From NCBI GenBank assembly GCA_002812745.2, contig NCSJ02000660.1, positions 1-10,246 on the forward strand: DNA of 10,246 bases. The letters are read 5' to 3'. The position numbers and the translations under genes are program-made. The notes below the pieces were generated by a model. That model saw nothing but the letters and a program-made list of their open reading frames with translations, searched no databases and was not told the origin of the DNA. The number at the start of each line of letters is the position of its first letter. Position 1 is the stretch's first letter. The stretch comes from Scytalidium lignicola (lineage: Eukaryota; Ascomycota; Leotiomycetes). Positions 1-8,005 of the stretch are shown here, in pieces.

Positions 1-176
1 TGGGATCGTCACCGGTCCTGGGAGCGCTAAGGTTCCTAGGAGCAAGTTGGATTAACCACGTGATTGATAATGTTTATGATTGGCCAGAAGTTGATAATCC
101 ATCGAGATTCAACCAGTAACAATCTAGCTATGTACCAGGCGTATACAGTAGAGAGTAATAGTTACACCAGAGTTTT

Positions 177-460
177 GTACATTTGTCCTAACACATTTGT
201 TCTGGCATATCTGTCCTAGAGCCATATTCGTCCAAGCACGTTTGTCCTAGCACATTTGTCTTAGCATGTCTGTCCTAGCGGCATATTTGTCCTGGTACAT
301 TTGTTCTGGAAGCATGTTTGTCCCAGCACATTTGTCCCAGCACATCTGTCCTGGCATCTCTGTCTTAGAGGTACATTTGTCCTAGCACATTTGTCCTAGA
401 AGTATATTTGTCCTAGCATGTCTGTCTTAGAGTTATATCTGTCTTAGCATATTTGTCTTA
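177..460. repeat. Degenerate minisatellite, 19 tandem units of 14-17 bp
   Basis: The block divides without gaps into 19 units: mostly 14 bp, five of 17 bp, one of 16 and one of 15. The consensus is GCACATTTGTCCTA, and long units carry a 3-bp extension (GAG, GAA or GCG) at the 5' side. From about 354 onward the units strictly alternate 14,17,14,17,14,17,14, which gives a 31-bp higher-order period. Units differ mainly by C/T and A/G changes, while TGTC is kept in nearly all. Neither 14 nor 31 is a multiple of three and stops are frequent, so the array is not coding. No neighbouring gene explains it. Confidence 0.9.
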
Positions 461-480
461 AAAGCCCTTTTGCAAACGCT

Positions 481-1349
481 AAAACTATAATTTTTAATCC
501 CAATAGATGTTAGCGATTTTATTACAATAACGTCTCTTAAATACTAAAGATGCTGGTCTTACAAAAGCAAGAATTCTAGTTGAAAGTAAACAAGAATTGA
601 CATTAAGTAGGCAAAAAGCTTTTAAACATCCTTTAAATTTCCATGTCGCTATATTAATAACTAAAAACTTTAAACCATTTCCATTATATAATAATATATA
701 TAACCTTGTATAACTATAGCATCCTTTATCATGATACTTCAATTTTTGCAATAAGTTACCAGATACCAACTCTTCTTTAAGTAATAAAGTCTAAAATACT
801 ATAAATACTGTGTCTAAGTCCAATAAAATCATCCAAGTGGTCTGATTAATGAAATAAAAGCCAGGTTGTCTTTGTTCTCTACTTTTTAATGGGAACTTTA
901 ATGTATTACACAATAGTATTATAGCCTTTGTTTTTCATAGATAATAAAACCACTATGTTGTAAATCCAACTGATTATATATCATGTAACATTTAAGCGTA
1001 TTAATTCTGGCAGAGATGAAGAAAGCTTGACTGTCAAACATACAAGAACTTTTGATTTATTTCCCTTTTTTGACTTATCAAAGAGGATTAGCATTGAGAT
1101 CCAATGTTGTAGTATAAATATTAAATATGCTGGATGTATAATATCACTATTAATATAACAGTAACCGTTTATTTTGTATACTATAAAAGAGTCGTAAGAA
1201 AAGAGACGTCAAAAACAAACAGTATGTTCAGTATATAAGCACTGTGGAAACTGTATTTTGAGTTGATCACTGTTGAGATGACCTTGATATTCATATAACT
1301 GAAGCATTGATATATCTCAGCATTCAAAGTCTGGTTTCTACTCAATGAT
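481..1349. other. AT-rich stretch without a supportable gene
   Basis: This stretch is strongly AT-rich. A minus-strand open frame of about 90 codons (494-769) begins at a non-ATG codon and shows no motif. A plus-strand frame from 507 to 711 broken by one TAA is about equally protein-like. Neither can be preferred, so no gene is called. It may be the decayed flank of the pseudogene that follows. Confidence 0.5.
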
Positions 1350-3640
1350 TTAGTTTGTATTTATGATATTTAAAGCGTTAAAGACAGGCCGAGGAGTTAC
1401 AATGGGATTAATAAGGAAATCTTCATTTAGATATGATATTGGCGCAATTTCTATTGTATCTGGTTGAGAACTGTCGAATAGTATGGATTGGCTAGTAACA
1501 TCAGGTCTGAATCCCTTATGATTGTCATTATCCAGTTGAGGTGTACCAAAGGATGGAGGATTAGTAGTCTGTGTATTATTGCCGGTTTTAGACTTCTGAG
1601 GGACATTGATCCAATTGTCTATTTCCGAGTCTTCTGTGGAACAATAGCTAATATTTATGTCAACATCTAGTATCATCTTGCTTTAAAGTTTATATAGCGA
1701 AATATAAAGTTGCTCTAGATTGTAGTTAGTATAGGGTTCTGTTGAATGAAGGCTGGGTATGGAATCATCTTGTTTGTCTCCTATGTGGTAGCAGTGACCA
1801 TCATTAAGTGACTGAGACAACCTTTTTGGAGATTCAGTCTCAGCTTCCCCAACCAGATCAATATGGTCTTATGCAATTCTCAGGCTTAACGTTATGTCAA
1901 GGAGGTTTATAATATAATAGCTGTCATCTTTAGTGTATTAAAGCCATATTTTTAAAGATTGATCAAGGTGTCGTCCAAAAAAGATTTAATCTTCAGCTAA
2001 TGTCTTAAGCATCAGCTTATGTATTAGTAAACAGCTAAACTTGATTAAGGGAGAGAGGAAAAGTATAAGTTTTGCAACATCATCTTTAAACAATAGATTA
2101 AAAGAGTTAATGTAATCCAAGAGACATTCAAATTTATTATTATTCATTTTATAAAAGCTAAAATAGTCAAGTATTAAAGAATAGATTCAAAAAGATGACT
2201 TTTAAAGGTTAAACTCATTCTTCATTTGTTAAATCCTTAAGAATTAAAAATAAGATGTTGTTATCATAATGTACAACAACTTTTGCCTATTGTTTTGTTG
2301 TTTTTATATAATTGTTAAATTTCATTTTGATTAGTTTCCACTTCGTTTTCTAATGTGCTTTGGATCTAAGGTTATATATAACATCTGGAAAAAGAATGTT
2401 AGCAAATTGATCTATAAGAGATTCGTGAGAATATCTCTTTTTGACTATAGCTTCGGAATATAAATTTGCCACTTTAGTTAAGCAGAATCATTTTAGAGCA
2501 ACTGTAAACTATTTAACTGAATAGGCCTTTTTGATGCATTTTCTCAACAATGACAGTCAGTGCAAAATCGATGTATCTTTACAACAAGCATTTGAATATT
2601 GTAAGTTAGTAACAGTCTTAGTCTCGTTGTATCCGGTTATCAAGTTCCTGGTTGTATAAAGGTTATATCATAAAACAACCAGAGTGTCTTTCTTGATAAT
2701 CTTTTGTACTTTAATTCTGAGATTAAGAGGAATATCTAGCTTGAGAGATACATTCAGTAGGCGAGATGACCGTCTGTTTTCTTTTCTGTGATTATTCCTT
2801 TTGTTTAGGGCCCGTTTTCTTTTTTTGTAGTGACAGAGACGTGGATGTGGGCGTTGGGGTCGGCATCGGAGGGCTTTTCGATTGACGGGACATTATTGTA
2901 AAGCTTATTAGATGTTGGACAAGGCTAAATAAGTATTGCGTTTATAATTTAGTCCATTTTGACCAGTGATAAAAGGGAGCTTTGTTCGCTTATCGATGGT
3001 AAGCTTAAACTGAGCTATAGAATCACAATCGTCAGCAATATCTAGATTTCATCCTTTACAGTCTATTGCATTCTTATTGACATCTAAAGACATATTTCTC
3101 GTCNTTTTTATTAAAATATGGTTGAGATTTATGATATTTCATCTCAATTATATTAACAGCTTGTTCCATACTCATGTTGAGGCAATGATCACTTTTACCA
3201 CCATTATCCATTCGATTGTCATCAGAATGAGTCGACCTTTTGTCAATATTAATATGAATATGTAGAGCCTGTTGTTGATCCAATGCTTCAGTTTTGATCG
3301 ATTTCGCCTCCGGGACATCGTGATGTTGCTCTGGATCTGATCTTGGGCTTATGTTTGCTTGCGATTCAACTTCCTCTCCGTTTGATGATGTCGGCACTTC
3401 CTTTTGGTCTGGTTTAGTTCTCTGGTCTCTGAGATCCAAAGTCAACGCCACGACATCGTCATTAAGCAGATCGGTAGTTGTAAATGGGGTCACAGCTGGA
3501 GTGATTATGCTCTCGTTTTGTATGATCTTTCTCACTAATGACTCAAAAGTTCACCGATGATTAGGACATTTGTTGAAAAAGTGGGAGATAGCGGTAGGTT
3601 TATGCTCGAAGAAGTAAGATATCGTGCTTATTACCTGGAA
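1350..3640 (-). pseudogene. Decayed paralogue of the 5000-7424 gene family
   Basis: Reading the minus strand gives successive protein-like blocks in the same order as the gene at 5000-7424. Near 3590-3480 a block beginning HFFNKCPNHR and running to VTPFTT matches RFFEEHPEAR to VTPYNT style sequence with identical spacing. Near 3110 EKYVFRC matches TRYMFRK. At 2893 a start MSRQSKSPP followed by Pro/Thr/Ser-rich sequence matches the MSTPP plus SP-repeat segment. At 2765-2390 a block ends DQFANILFP against DRFTDLLFP. At 2300-2219 it ends ILKDLTNEE against LLPDNLTDKE. From 2157 the last exon contains LLDYI against FLDYI. Several in-frame stops (TAA most often) and at least two changes of frame, near 3080 and between 2890 and 2765, break it. 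The C-terminal exon stays in a single frame through four TAA codons down to the terminal TAA at 1350. It is not functional as a full-length protein. The family is uncharacterised to my knowledge. Confidence 0.72.
2158..2218 (-). other. Relic intron of the pseudogene, donor destroyed
   Basis: The minus strand has exon ...AATGAAGA, then ATGAGT where a GTGAGT donor is expected, then 61 nt ending in a good branch and acceptor (TTGACTATTTTAG). Downstream, 15 codons separate the junction from LLDY, exactly as 15 codons separate the intron junction at 5774 from FLDY in the other copy. Length (61 nt), phase (after the second codon base) and location all agree with the intron at 5775-5835. The first donor base being A rather than G would abolish splicing. 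Confidence 0.7.
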
Positions 3641-3659
3641 AAGACTATGTTAAACAAAA

Positions 3660-3960
3660 ACGACGAGAAAAGTGGCACAAGAACTAGACCTCATCAATGC
3701 TCAACTGTAATAAAACGGAGTTGCAAGAATTTTTGGCTGCCATCATGGCATAAGTTCATGAAGTAATGAATGAATTAGAAGACTGCACTGCAGCTCGTGT
3801 GATCAGGAATCAACAGTTCAGTGGTTGCAAGTAATGAATGACTTTGACATATCGTGACGTTATTTCTCAAAGGGAGAGAGTGCAATTGACACAAGCTGCG
3901 CAAGATCGAAGAGGGTGTCGTTGGCACCGACGACATACACGTGTCCCAATGATTATGTAA
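3660..3960 (+). pseudogene. Plus-strand coding remnant, helical protein fragment
   Basis: Two adjoining plus-strand frames read like one helical protein. The first, around 3672-3707, gives VAQELDLINAQL. A one-base shift at about 3708 then leads into a frame from 3709 to a TAA at 3958, with segments such as TELQEFLAAIM, CTAARVIRNQQF and RERVQLTQAAQDRR. Stops lie at the position after IMA and as a pair after FSGCK. The abundance of Leu, Gln, Arg and Glu is unlike the AT-driven composition nearby. The charged helical character recalls the tails of fungal transposase-like ORFs, but no catalytic motif is visible, so identity is open. Its 5' edge touches the end of the neighbouring pseudogene on the other strand. 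Confidence 0.4.
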
Positions 3961-4121
3961 GTTATTCGCACCTTCTGGTTAAGCAGAAGAAACATAAATC
4001 TTGTTCGGGACAGGATAAAGAACAGTCTACAAATAATAATACAATTCATTTGAATGATAGTGGATTGCGTTGAACAATGTTGGCAATAGGAATTAGGAGC
4101 AGATAACTATCACGATGATTC

Positions 4122-4219
4122 TAAACTTTGGCACGTAATGGAATAAACTCTAGATCTAAAAGACCTAATACTGTATTGTGGATTAAATAATTAATAGCTT
4201 AATTTTACAAGCATTTTTT
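4122..4219. repeat. Repeat R1, copy a
   Basis: About 98 bp beginning TAAACTTTGGCAC and containing AATGGAATAAACTCTAG and AAATAATTAATAGCTTAATTTT. It is nearly repeated at 4326-4419, with a few transitions, a short deletion around 4170 and a 1-bp insertion near the end. It directly abuts R2 copy a. It has no terminal inverted repeats and is AT-rich. It could be a solo terminal repeat or a fragment of a tandemly duplicated unit. Confidence 0.85.
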
Positions 4220-4321
4220 TCTAAAGCTTATGGAAGCAAAGTGATTCAGCTAGGGAATCTCAGGATGCTAGCTCTAAAGCGCATGAACTGTACGTCTCAG
4301 CAATTTGCAAAGTTCCAGTCA
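4220..4321. repeat. Repeat R2, copy a
   Basis: A 102-bp segment starting TCTAAAGCTTATGGA. It recurs at 4861-4962 without gaps and with 11 differences, by my count nine transitions and two transversions (about 89% identity). Both copies stay open on the plus strand in a frame giving SKAYG and RMLALKRMNC, which hints that R2 came from a coding sequence. The minus strand frame is open in copy b only. Confidence 0.9.
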
Positions 4322-4325
4322 GTTT

Positions 4326-4419
4326 TAAACTTTAGCATGTAATGGAATAAACTCTAGATCTAAAAGACCAAATATTGTGGACTAAATAATTAATAGCTTA
4401 ATTTTGACAAGCGTGTTTT
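4326..4419. repeat. Repeat R1, copy b
   Basis: Second copy of R1, starting TAAACTTTAGCAT. It follows R2 copy a after a 4-bp spacer, giving R1-R2-R1. The copy ends at GCGTGTTTT, after which unrelated sequence begins at 4420 instead of R2. Confidence 0.85.
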
Positions 4420-4860
4420 CGATTGTACGTGTCTTTTGGAGACCTTCTGTTTTGATCCGATATTACTATGTTCATGTGTCCTTGGACATGGTGCGTCGTA
4501 CCAGACTTAGTCCTTGATTAGTTCTTGCAATTGCATCTTCTAGTTGAAGTGTACCCTGTGCCGTGTTCGGTGGATATACCAAGCTAATACATTGGCCCAT
4601 TTCAGCCAAAGCTTTGATTATCTCCGGATACTTATCCTTGACGTGTGATGCTATAGTTGGATAAACGAATCTGCGATGGAATTATTCTGCCTTTCGGAGC
4701 TGTAAGTCAACGAAAAGTGGAAAGCAAAATCGAAAAAAGCCACACCTTCGGGCAGCCCGGACATGTGTCGTCGGCCAATACTAGGTTGAACTCTCTAATA
4801 GAGAGCCCGAGTCTTTTACCATCTGCAGTCTCCCAGGGTTAAGGATATCGAGGAGCTTAT
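4420..4860. other. 441-bp sequence separating R1b from its expected R2 partner
   Basis: In the first R1-R2 unit the two repeats abut at 4219/4220. In the second, R1b ends at 4419 and R2b starts at 4861. The intervening 441 bp is less AT-rich than the repeats and carries minus-strand coding remnants. I see no terminal inverted repeats or clear target-site duplication at its edges (GATTGTACG... and ...GAGGAGCTTAT). Insertion of a captured fragment and loss of an intervening R2 by rearrangement are both possible. Confidence 0.6.
4472..4838 (-). pseudogene. Minus-strand coding remnant inside the R1/R2 interruption
   Basis: Two minus-strand blocks read as protein. The first, about 4838-4746, includes GKRLGLSIREF and ADDTCPGCPK and is followed by a plausible donor (AAG/GTGTGG) and, 46 nt on, a TTGACTTACAG branch and acceptor. 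The second, 4672-4472, is 66 codons without a stop, with YPTIASHVKDKYPEII, ALAEMGQCISLVYPP and TLQLEDAIARTNQG, ending at TGA. After the proposed acceptor the frame meets a TAA about 16 nt into the exon, so as it stands the gene is broken, or the acceptor lies further downstream. I do not recognise the family. Its 5' side stops close to R2b, consistent with a fragment of a larger gene. Confidence 0.5.
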
Positions 4861-4962
4861 TCTAAAGCTTATGGAGGCAAACCGATTCAGCTAAGGAATC
4901 GCAGGATGCTGGCTCTGAAGCGCATGAATTGTATGTCTCGGCAATTTGCAAAGTTCCAATCA
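4861..4962. repeat. Repeat R2, copy b
   Basis: Second copy of the 102-bp R2 sequence. On the plus strand its frame continues open past the repeat up to a TAG at 5037-5039, overlapping the 3' end of the minus-strand gene. That frame has no start of its own and is most likely incidental. R2b ends 38 bp from the stop codon of the minus-strand gene at 5000. Confidence 0.88.
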
Positions 4963-4999
4963 ACTAACAAGCTACCCTCATCCAGTGGGGACGAGGAGA

Positions 5000-6752
5000 T
5001 CATAGCTCGGGAGGGGATGCTACCGTCAGTAGTCCGCTAGTGGAATAGGAGGAATCTGCCTTGCTACAACTTGATTCCTCTTTTATGCCCAAGAAGTCAC
5101 TTGGAAAGTCTTGCAATCCGCCACCTATGTGAATGGGTGGCTGTTGCAAAGACAGATCAGTGTCCTGGGGATACATGTCTTCGATTTGGGGAAACTCATC
5201 CCCGTGATGACCAGACCGTTGCTGTGAAAATGAATTAACGTCTTCTAAGTAAAACAAATCTTCCATATACATGCTCAATTGTTGATTGTTCTCCTGCGGA
5301 TAAGAGAATTGCTCCTGAGATTGCGGCAGGCAGATATGACTACCGAAACTTTGTGGAGATTTCGACATACTTCTATCACTAGTTCCTGAATTAGACCGAT
5401 GCAATTGCCATTGGAGCTCTTCAGAACAGCCTAGGTTAGTACTTGTACTTGATTGTGAGTATGCCACATCTAAGGCCAGGGACAACTGCTGGTTAGCGTA
5501 CCGCAGATCAAATGAAGGGTCATCCATCGAGCTGGCCGGGGAAGAGCCATCAGTGTTGTCGTGCTGGGAAACTTTTTCCAAAGGCGTATTGCTAAGTTCC
5601 AACAATAAATTAGAAGTAAGTGACTCAAGTACCAGCATCTGTTGTAGGGGCTTGCCCTCTACTATGCATAGGAGTATAGCAGACAAATTGCAAGCTTGCT
5701 TCTTCAAACCTGGCCGAACAAAGTCGATATAATCTAGGAAGTCTTGCATTAGAGGCCGTGGGAGCTCATGGAGGCTATATGATCAGCTGAATCGAGGAAC
5801 GAGCTTAACTGGGAGCGGGCCAAGCGAGAACTTACTCTTTATCGGTAAGGTTATCAGGAAGAAGAGACAGAACGCCATAGCCAAAACGCCGGGCCATTCT
5901 CGCCAATGGTTCCCCTAGCCTTATCCAGTAGTCGAGTTTCTCCTTAGCCTTAGCCCGTGGGCATTTCTCCTTCTTGCTCACCTGGGTAGTCATGTCCTTG
6001 CTCAAGTGCCCACTGTACTTTACTGTTTCGGGGAAGAGGAGATCTGTAAACCGATCTTTTGGTGATGACCGAGGCAATTGCGTCTTCCGTCTCTTTTTAG
6101 GCACAGCTCTTCTGGCCTCTCTTTCGTCAATGTACCTACCTACGAGCTCTGCCAGAGCCACTCTCTTTGAGATGCGGACTGCTATTTCCAAATACTCGAG
6201 AGTTTTCTCGACTTTCTCATCTCTATCAATACGAGCCTTGAGTAAAAGGAGCCTTTGATCTAAGGCATTTGGCGTATCCGGGAGCACGATCTGTTCCGAG
6301 GCATATGCGCAATCATCGGCGGAGTTGAACAGGGTTTCTTGATAGTGTAGGTAATCCCGAACGGTTGCAAGCGTGGCAGTATCTGCAATCCGATCCAGCT
6401 TTTCTCGCAACGCTGCAGATAGTTTCATGAACCTATTTTTCCCTTGTTCTGGCTCATCAAGCGCTATCGGTGATTTTGGCGACCCTGCTTTGCCAGCCGT
6501 AGGTGGCGGTGACAATGACAGTGATAGTGATGGCGATTGTGATGACGATGGTGATGGTGATGGTGATGGTGATGGTGATGCTGCAGCTGCAGCTGCTACT
6601 GCCGCTGGCGGCGTGCTCATGGCTTCTGAGAGCTGGCCATTTTGGTCAGACCTGATCCAAAATTCATGCGATTTGAAGCATGTATAGCGTCTTTTCTCTA
6701 AGTCGACCTCGGCCGTATCTGCAGCCTTGATGTTGGTACGTTTTCGAAACAT
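5000..6752 (-). CDS. Uncharacterised fungal protein with NLS and acidic Gln/Ser-rich tail (two exons)
   Basis: Exon 1 is 6752-5836 and exon 2 is 5774-5000, joined across a 61-nt intron; together they encode 563 residues. Residues 1-45 are basic to mixed. Residues 46-85 are Ala/Pro/Ser low complexity with repeated SP dipeptides. Residues 105-215 are predicted helical and charged. A basic cluster PKKRRK near 219 looks like a nuclear localisation signal. The segment around 275-300 (YWIRLGEPLARMARRFGYG, then LLPDNLTDKD) and the following LDYIDFVRPGLKK form the most conserved-looking core, which I associate with uncharacterised proteins of filamentous ascomycetes. Residues 355-563 are Ser/Gln/Asp-rich, like a disordered activation-type tail. 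A nuclear or regulatory role is inference only. The chosen ATG is the first after an in-frame TAA at 6777-6779. The frame continues upstream through that stop, so this is probably the 3' portion of a longer, damaged gene. Confidence 0.75.
5775..5835 (-). other. Spliceosomal intron, 61 nt
   Basis: On the minus strand the donor is GTAAGT (exon ...AAAGA/GTAAGT), the branch-like CTGAT sits 11 nt from the 3' end, and the acceptor is CATATAG. Splicing removes the TAA formed by the donor itself and joins codon GA/C (Asp), continuing open for 257 further residues. Without splicing, the first exon would end after NLTDKE. Confidence 0.88.
6547..6597. repeat. Coding hexanucleotide repeat (GATGGT)n with adjacent CTGCAG tract
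   Basis: Bases 6547-6580 hold just over five GATGGT units, followed by a CTGCAGCTGCAGCTGCT tract to 6597. On the minus strand they encode Ser-Pro and Ala runs of the 5000-6752 protein. The repeat preserves frame in six-base steps and is a likely site of length polymorphism between strains. Confidence 0.85.
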
Positions 6753-6776
6753 ATATCGTGTGTTGTCAGACTGATA

Positions 6777-7424
6777 TTATTCTGGAGACGTAGTAGACGG
6801 CTCAAAGAGCCGACTACTCAAAAGAGTATCTCGGTCGCTGAGATTCGACAAGTGCTGATAAGAACCGCCCGCCTGCTGACTTTCCACATTGTTTGTATCT
6901 TGAATAAGTGCAGAACTTGAGACGCAGACGTCGCCCCCGAGCTCTTGTGGAGCAGCTAATATACTTTGATCGTATATCTCTCCAGAGTGATCTTTGTGGT
7001 AATCAGTCTGGTTACAGTAGTCAACCGCATCCTGTGCAACATGCTGAGAAATGGAAAAGTCAGCAACCTGCCATCTAGGACCAGGATCTTCGTAGGTAAT
7101 ATCTTGTGATGGAAGCAGGATGGCCGCTTCCTCGATAGTTGTGTTGGTATTGTAAGGTGTCGGGACAGGAGTTACTAAAGGTCTAGGGTGCGCTCCATCT
7201 CGAACTGCAGTCGCAATCACATCACGGGCTTCTGGGTGTTCTTCGAAAAATCGGGCGGTCTTTTCGCTTCATAACCAGCTCAGCACATACTTGAATACCT
7301 AACAATCTATTAAAGATCAAGTTTCAAGAAGTAATGAGAAGGCGGGGTAGCATTGAACTTGGTTCACGTCTGTGGTGTTTAGAATATTCGGCTCTAAATC
7401 TTTGCCCGAATCAGGAGGCATCAT
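6777..7424 (-). pseudogene. Detached N-terminal part of the 5000-6752 gene
   Basis: Two blocks in one frame lie upstream of the gene. The first starts with tandem ATGs at 7424 and 7421 and gives 35 codons (MMPPDSGKDL to FSLLLET). Then 54 nt hold three in-frame stops, and the second block from 7265 runs EKTARFFEEHPEARDVI and PRPLVTPVPTP down to a TAA at 6777-6779. Beyond that TAA the same frame continues through eight sense codons into the ATG at 6752. The decayed paralogue at 1350-3640 reads continuously across both places, with SYFFEHKPTAISHFF spanning the first gap. This suggests that one ancestral protein of about 770 residues was interrupted. The 54-nt gap has a weak branch-like GCTGAG but no GT donor at its left edge, so it is either a damaged intron or an insertion. 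A sequencing error at the TAA cannot be excluded. Confidence 0.62.
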
Positions 7425-7698
7425 CTTCACATTTAGGCGTTCTTGCTCGCCGTTGGAAATTTGCTTGTTCAGAAATCATGTAGATAGCAAGCGGTCAACA
7501 ACTGAATGGCTTGTTCGCAGATGAGGGTCCAAAATTGTAACCCAGCGGAAATGGTTAAGGATTTGGACCCTTGCATACGCCTGCACTAGTAGGTTTGTAC
7601 ACATGGCTAATCGCTTACTACACGGGCTTCTCTGCGCGAGTCTACCTGGCACAGAGGCAAGCTACGGTATAGGTGAACGCGCTTAGCGCGGGGGGGAA
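7425..7698. other. Intergenic spacer with a GC-rich palindrome
   Basis: No gene is seen here. It would contain the promoter of the minus-strand gene starting at 7424, but no convincing TATA or CAAT arrangement stands out. A 13-bp inverted repeat CGCGCTTAGCGCG lies at 7678-7690, directly before a run of seven Gs. Confidence 0.5.
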
Positions 7699-7917
7699 GG
7701 CGCCAACCCAGATATAAAGAATTGGGATGGGCACGAGGCGGTAATAAAGCTGCTCTTGGACAAAGGCATCACCCCAGATGTGAAGGATGAGCATGGTAAG
7801 ACACCACTGTCATATGCTACAAGGAAAGGTCACGAGGCAGTAGTAAAGCTGCTGTTGGACAAAGGCGCCAAGAAAGCATCCATAATTACAAAATCCTTTT
7901 ATTATAATATATCATAG
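7699..7917 (+). pseudogene. 3' fragment of an ankyrin-repeat gene
   Basis: The plus-strand frame encodes GANPDIKNWDGHEAVIKLL, then a complete ankyrin unit containing DEHGKTPLSYATRKGHEAV and ending KLLLDKGA, then a short tail to TAG. TPL and the GHEAV-KLLLDKGA helix-turn signature are diagnostic of ankyrin repeats. The first unit is 22 rather than 33 residues. Compared with the second it lacks 11 residues (33 nt) between two GG-containing points, an in-frame slippage-type deletion. A TAG stands just upstream (7684-7686) and no start exists, so only the 3' end of a gene is present. Fungal ankyrin genes vary through unit gain and loss. It faces the 3' end of the minus-strand gene ending at 8006. 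Confidence 0.85.
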
Positions 7918-8005
7918 AAGTTGATAAAGAGTTCAAGTATTATGAAATGATTGGGTATCTTGGTAATAAAAAAAGCGACTACATTAACAAAAAATCATCC
8001 AGACA

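Noticed and set aside
2..55. Plus-strand open stretch ending in TAA at the window edge (GIVTGPGSAKVPRSKLD)
   Set aside because: Only 17 codons and truncated by the window; no domain can be read, so it is not called as a gene end.
500..3100. Genetic code with TAA read as glutamine
   Set aside because: The intact gene uses CAA and CAG for Gln and TAA/TGA as normal ends, so decay is the simpler reading.
3557..3766. Plus-strand ORF of 69 codons beginning MIRTFVEKVG
   Set aside because: It mostly overlaps the N-terminal block of the minus-strand pseudogene and crosses a different, more protein-like plus frame.
4220..4962. Clear RIP signature between the two R2 copies
   Set aside because: Nine of 11 differences are transitions, but only some fall in CpA/TpG context and they go in both directions, so this pair alone does not demonstrate RIP.
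5974..6258. Plus-strand ORF of 94 codons inside exon 1 of the two-exon gene
   Set aside because: It is antisense to an exon with a conserved core and validated splice junction and has no features of its own.
6720..6850. An intron that would remove the TAA at 6777
   Set aside because: Candidate donors and acceptors give introns of 28-47 nt and joins that shift frame into a TGA, so none restores reading.
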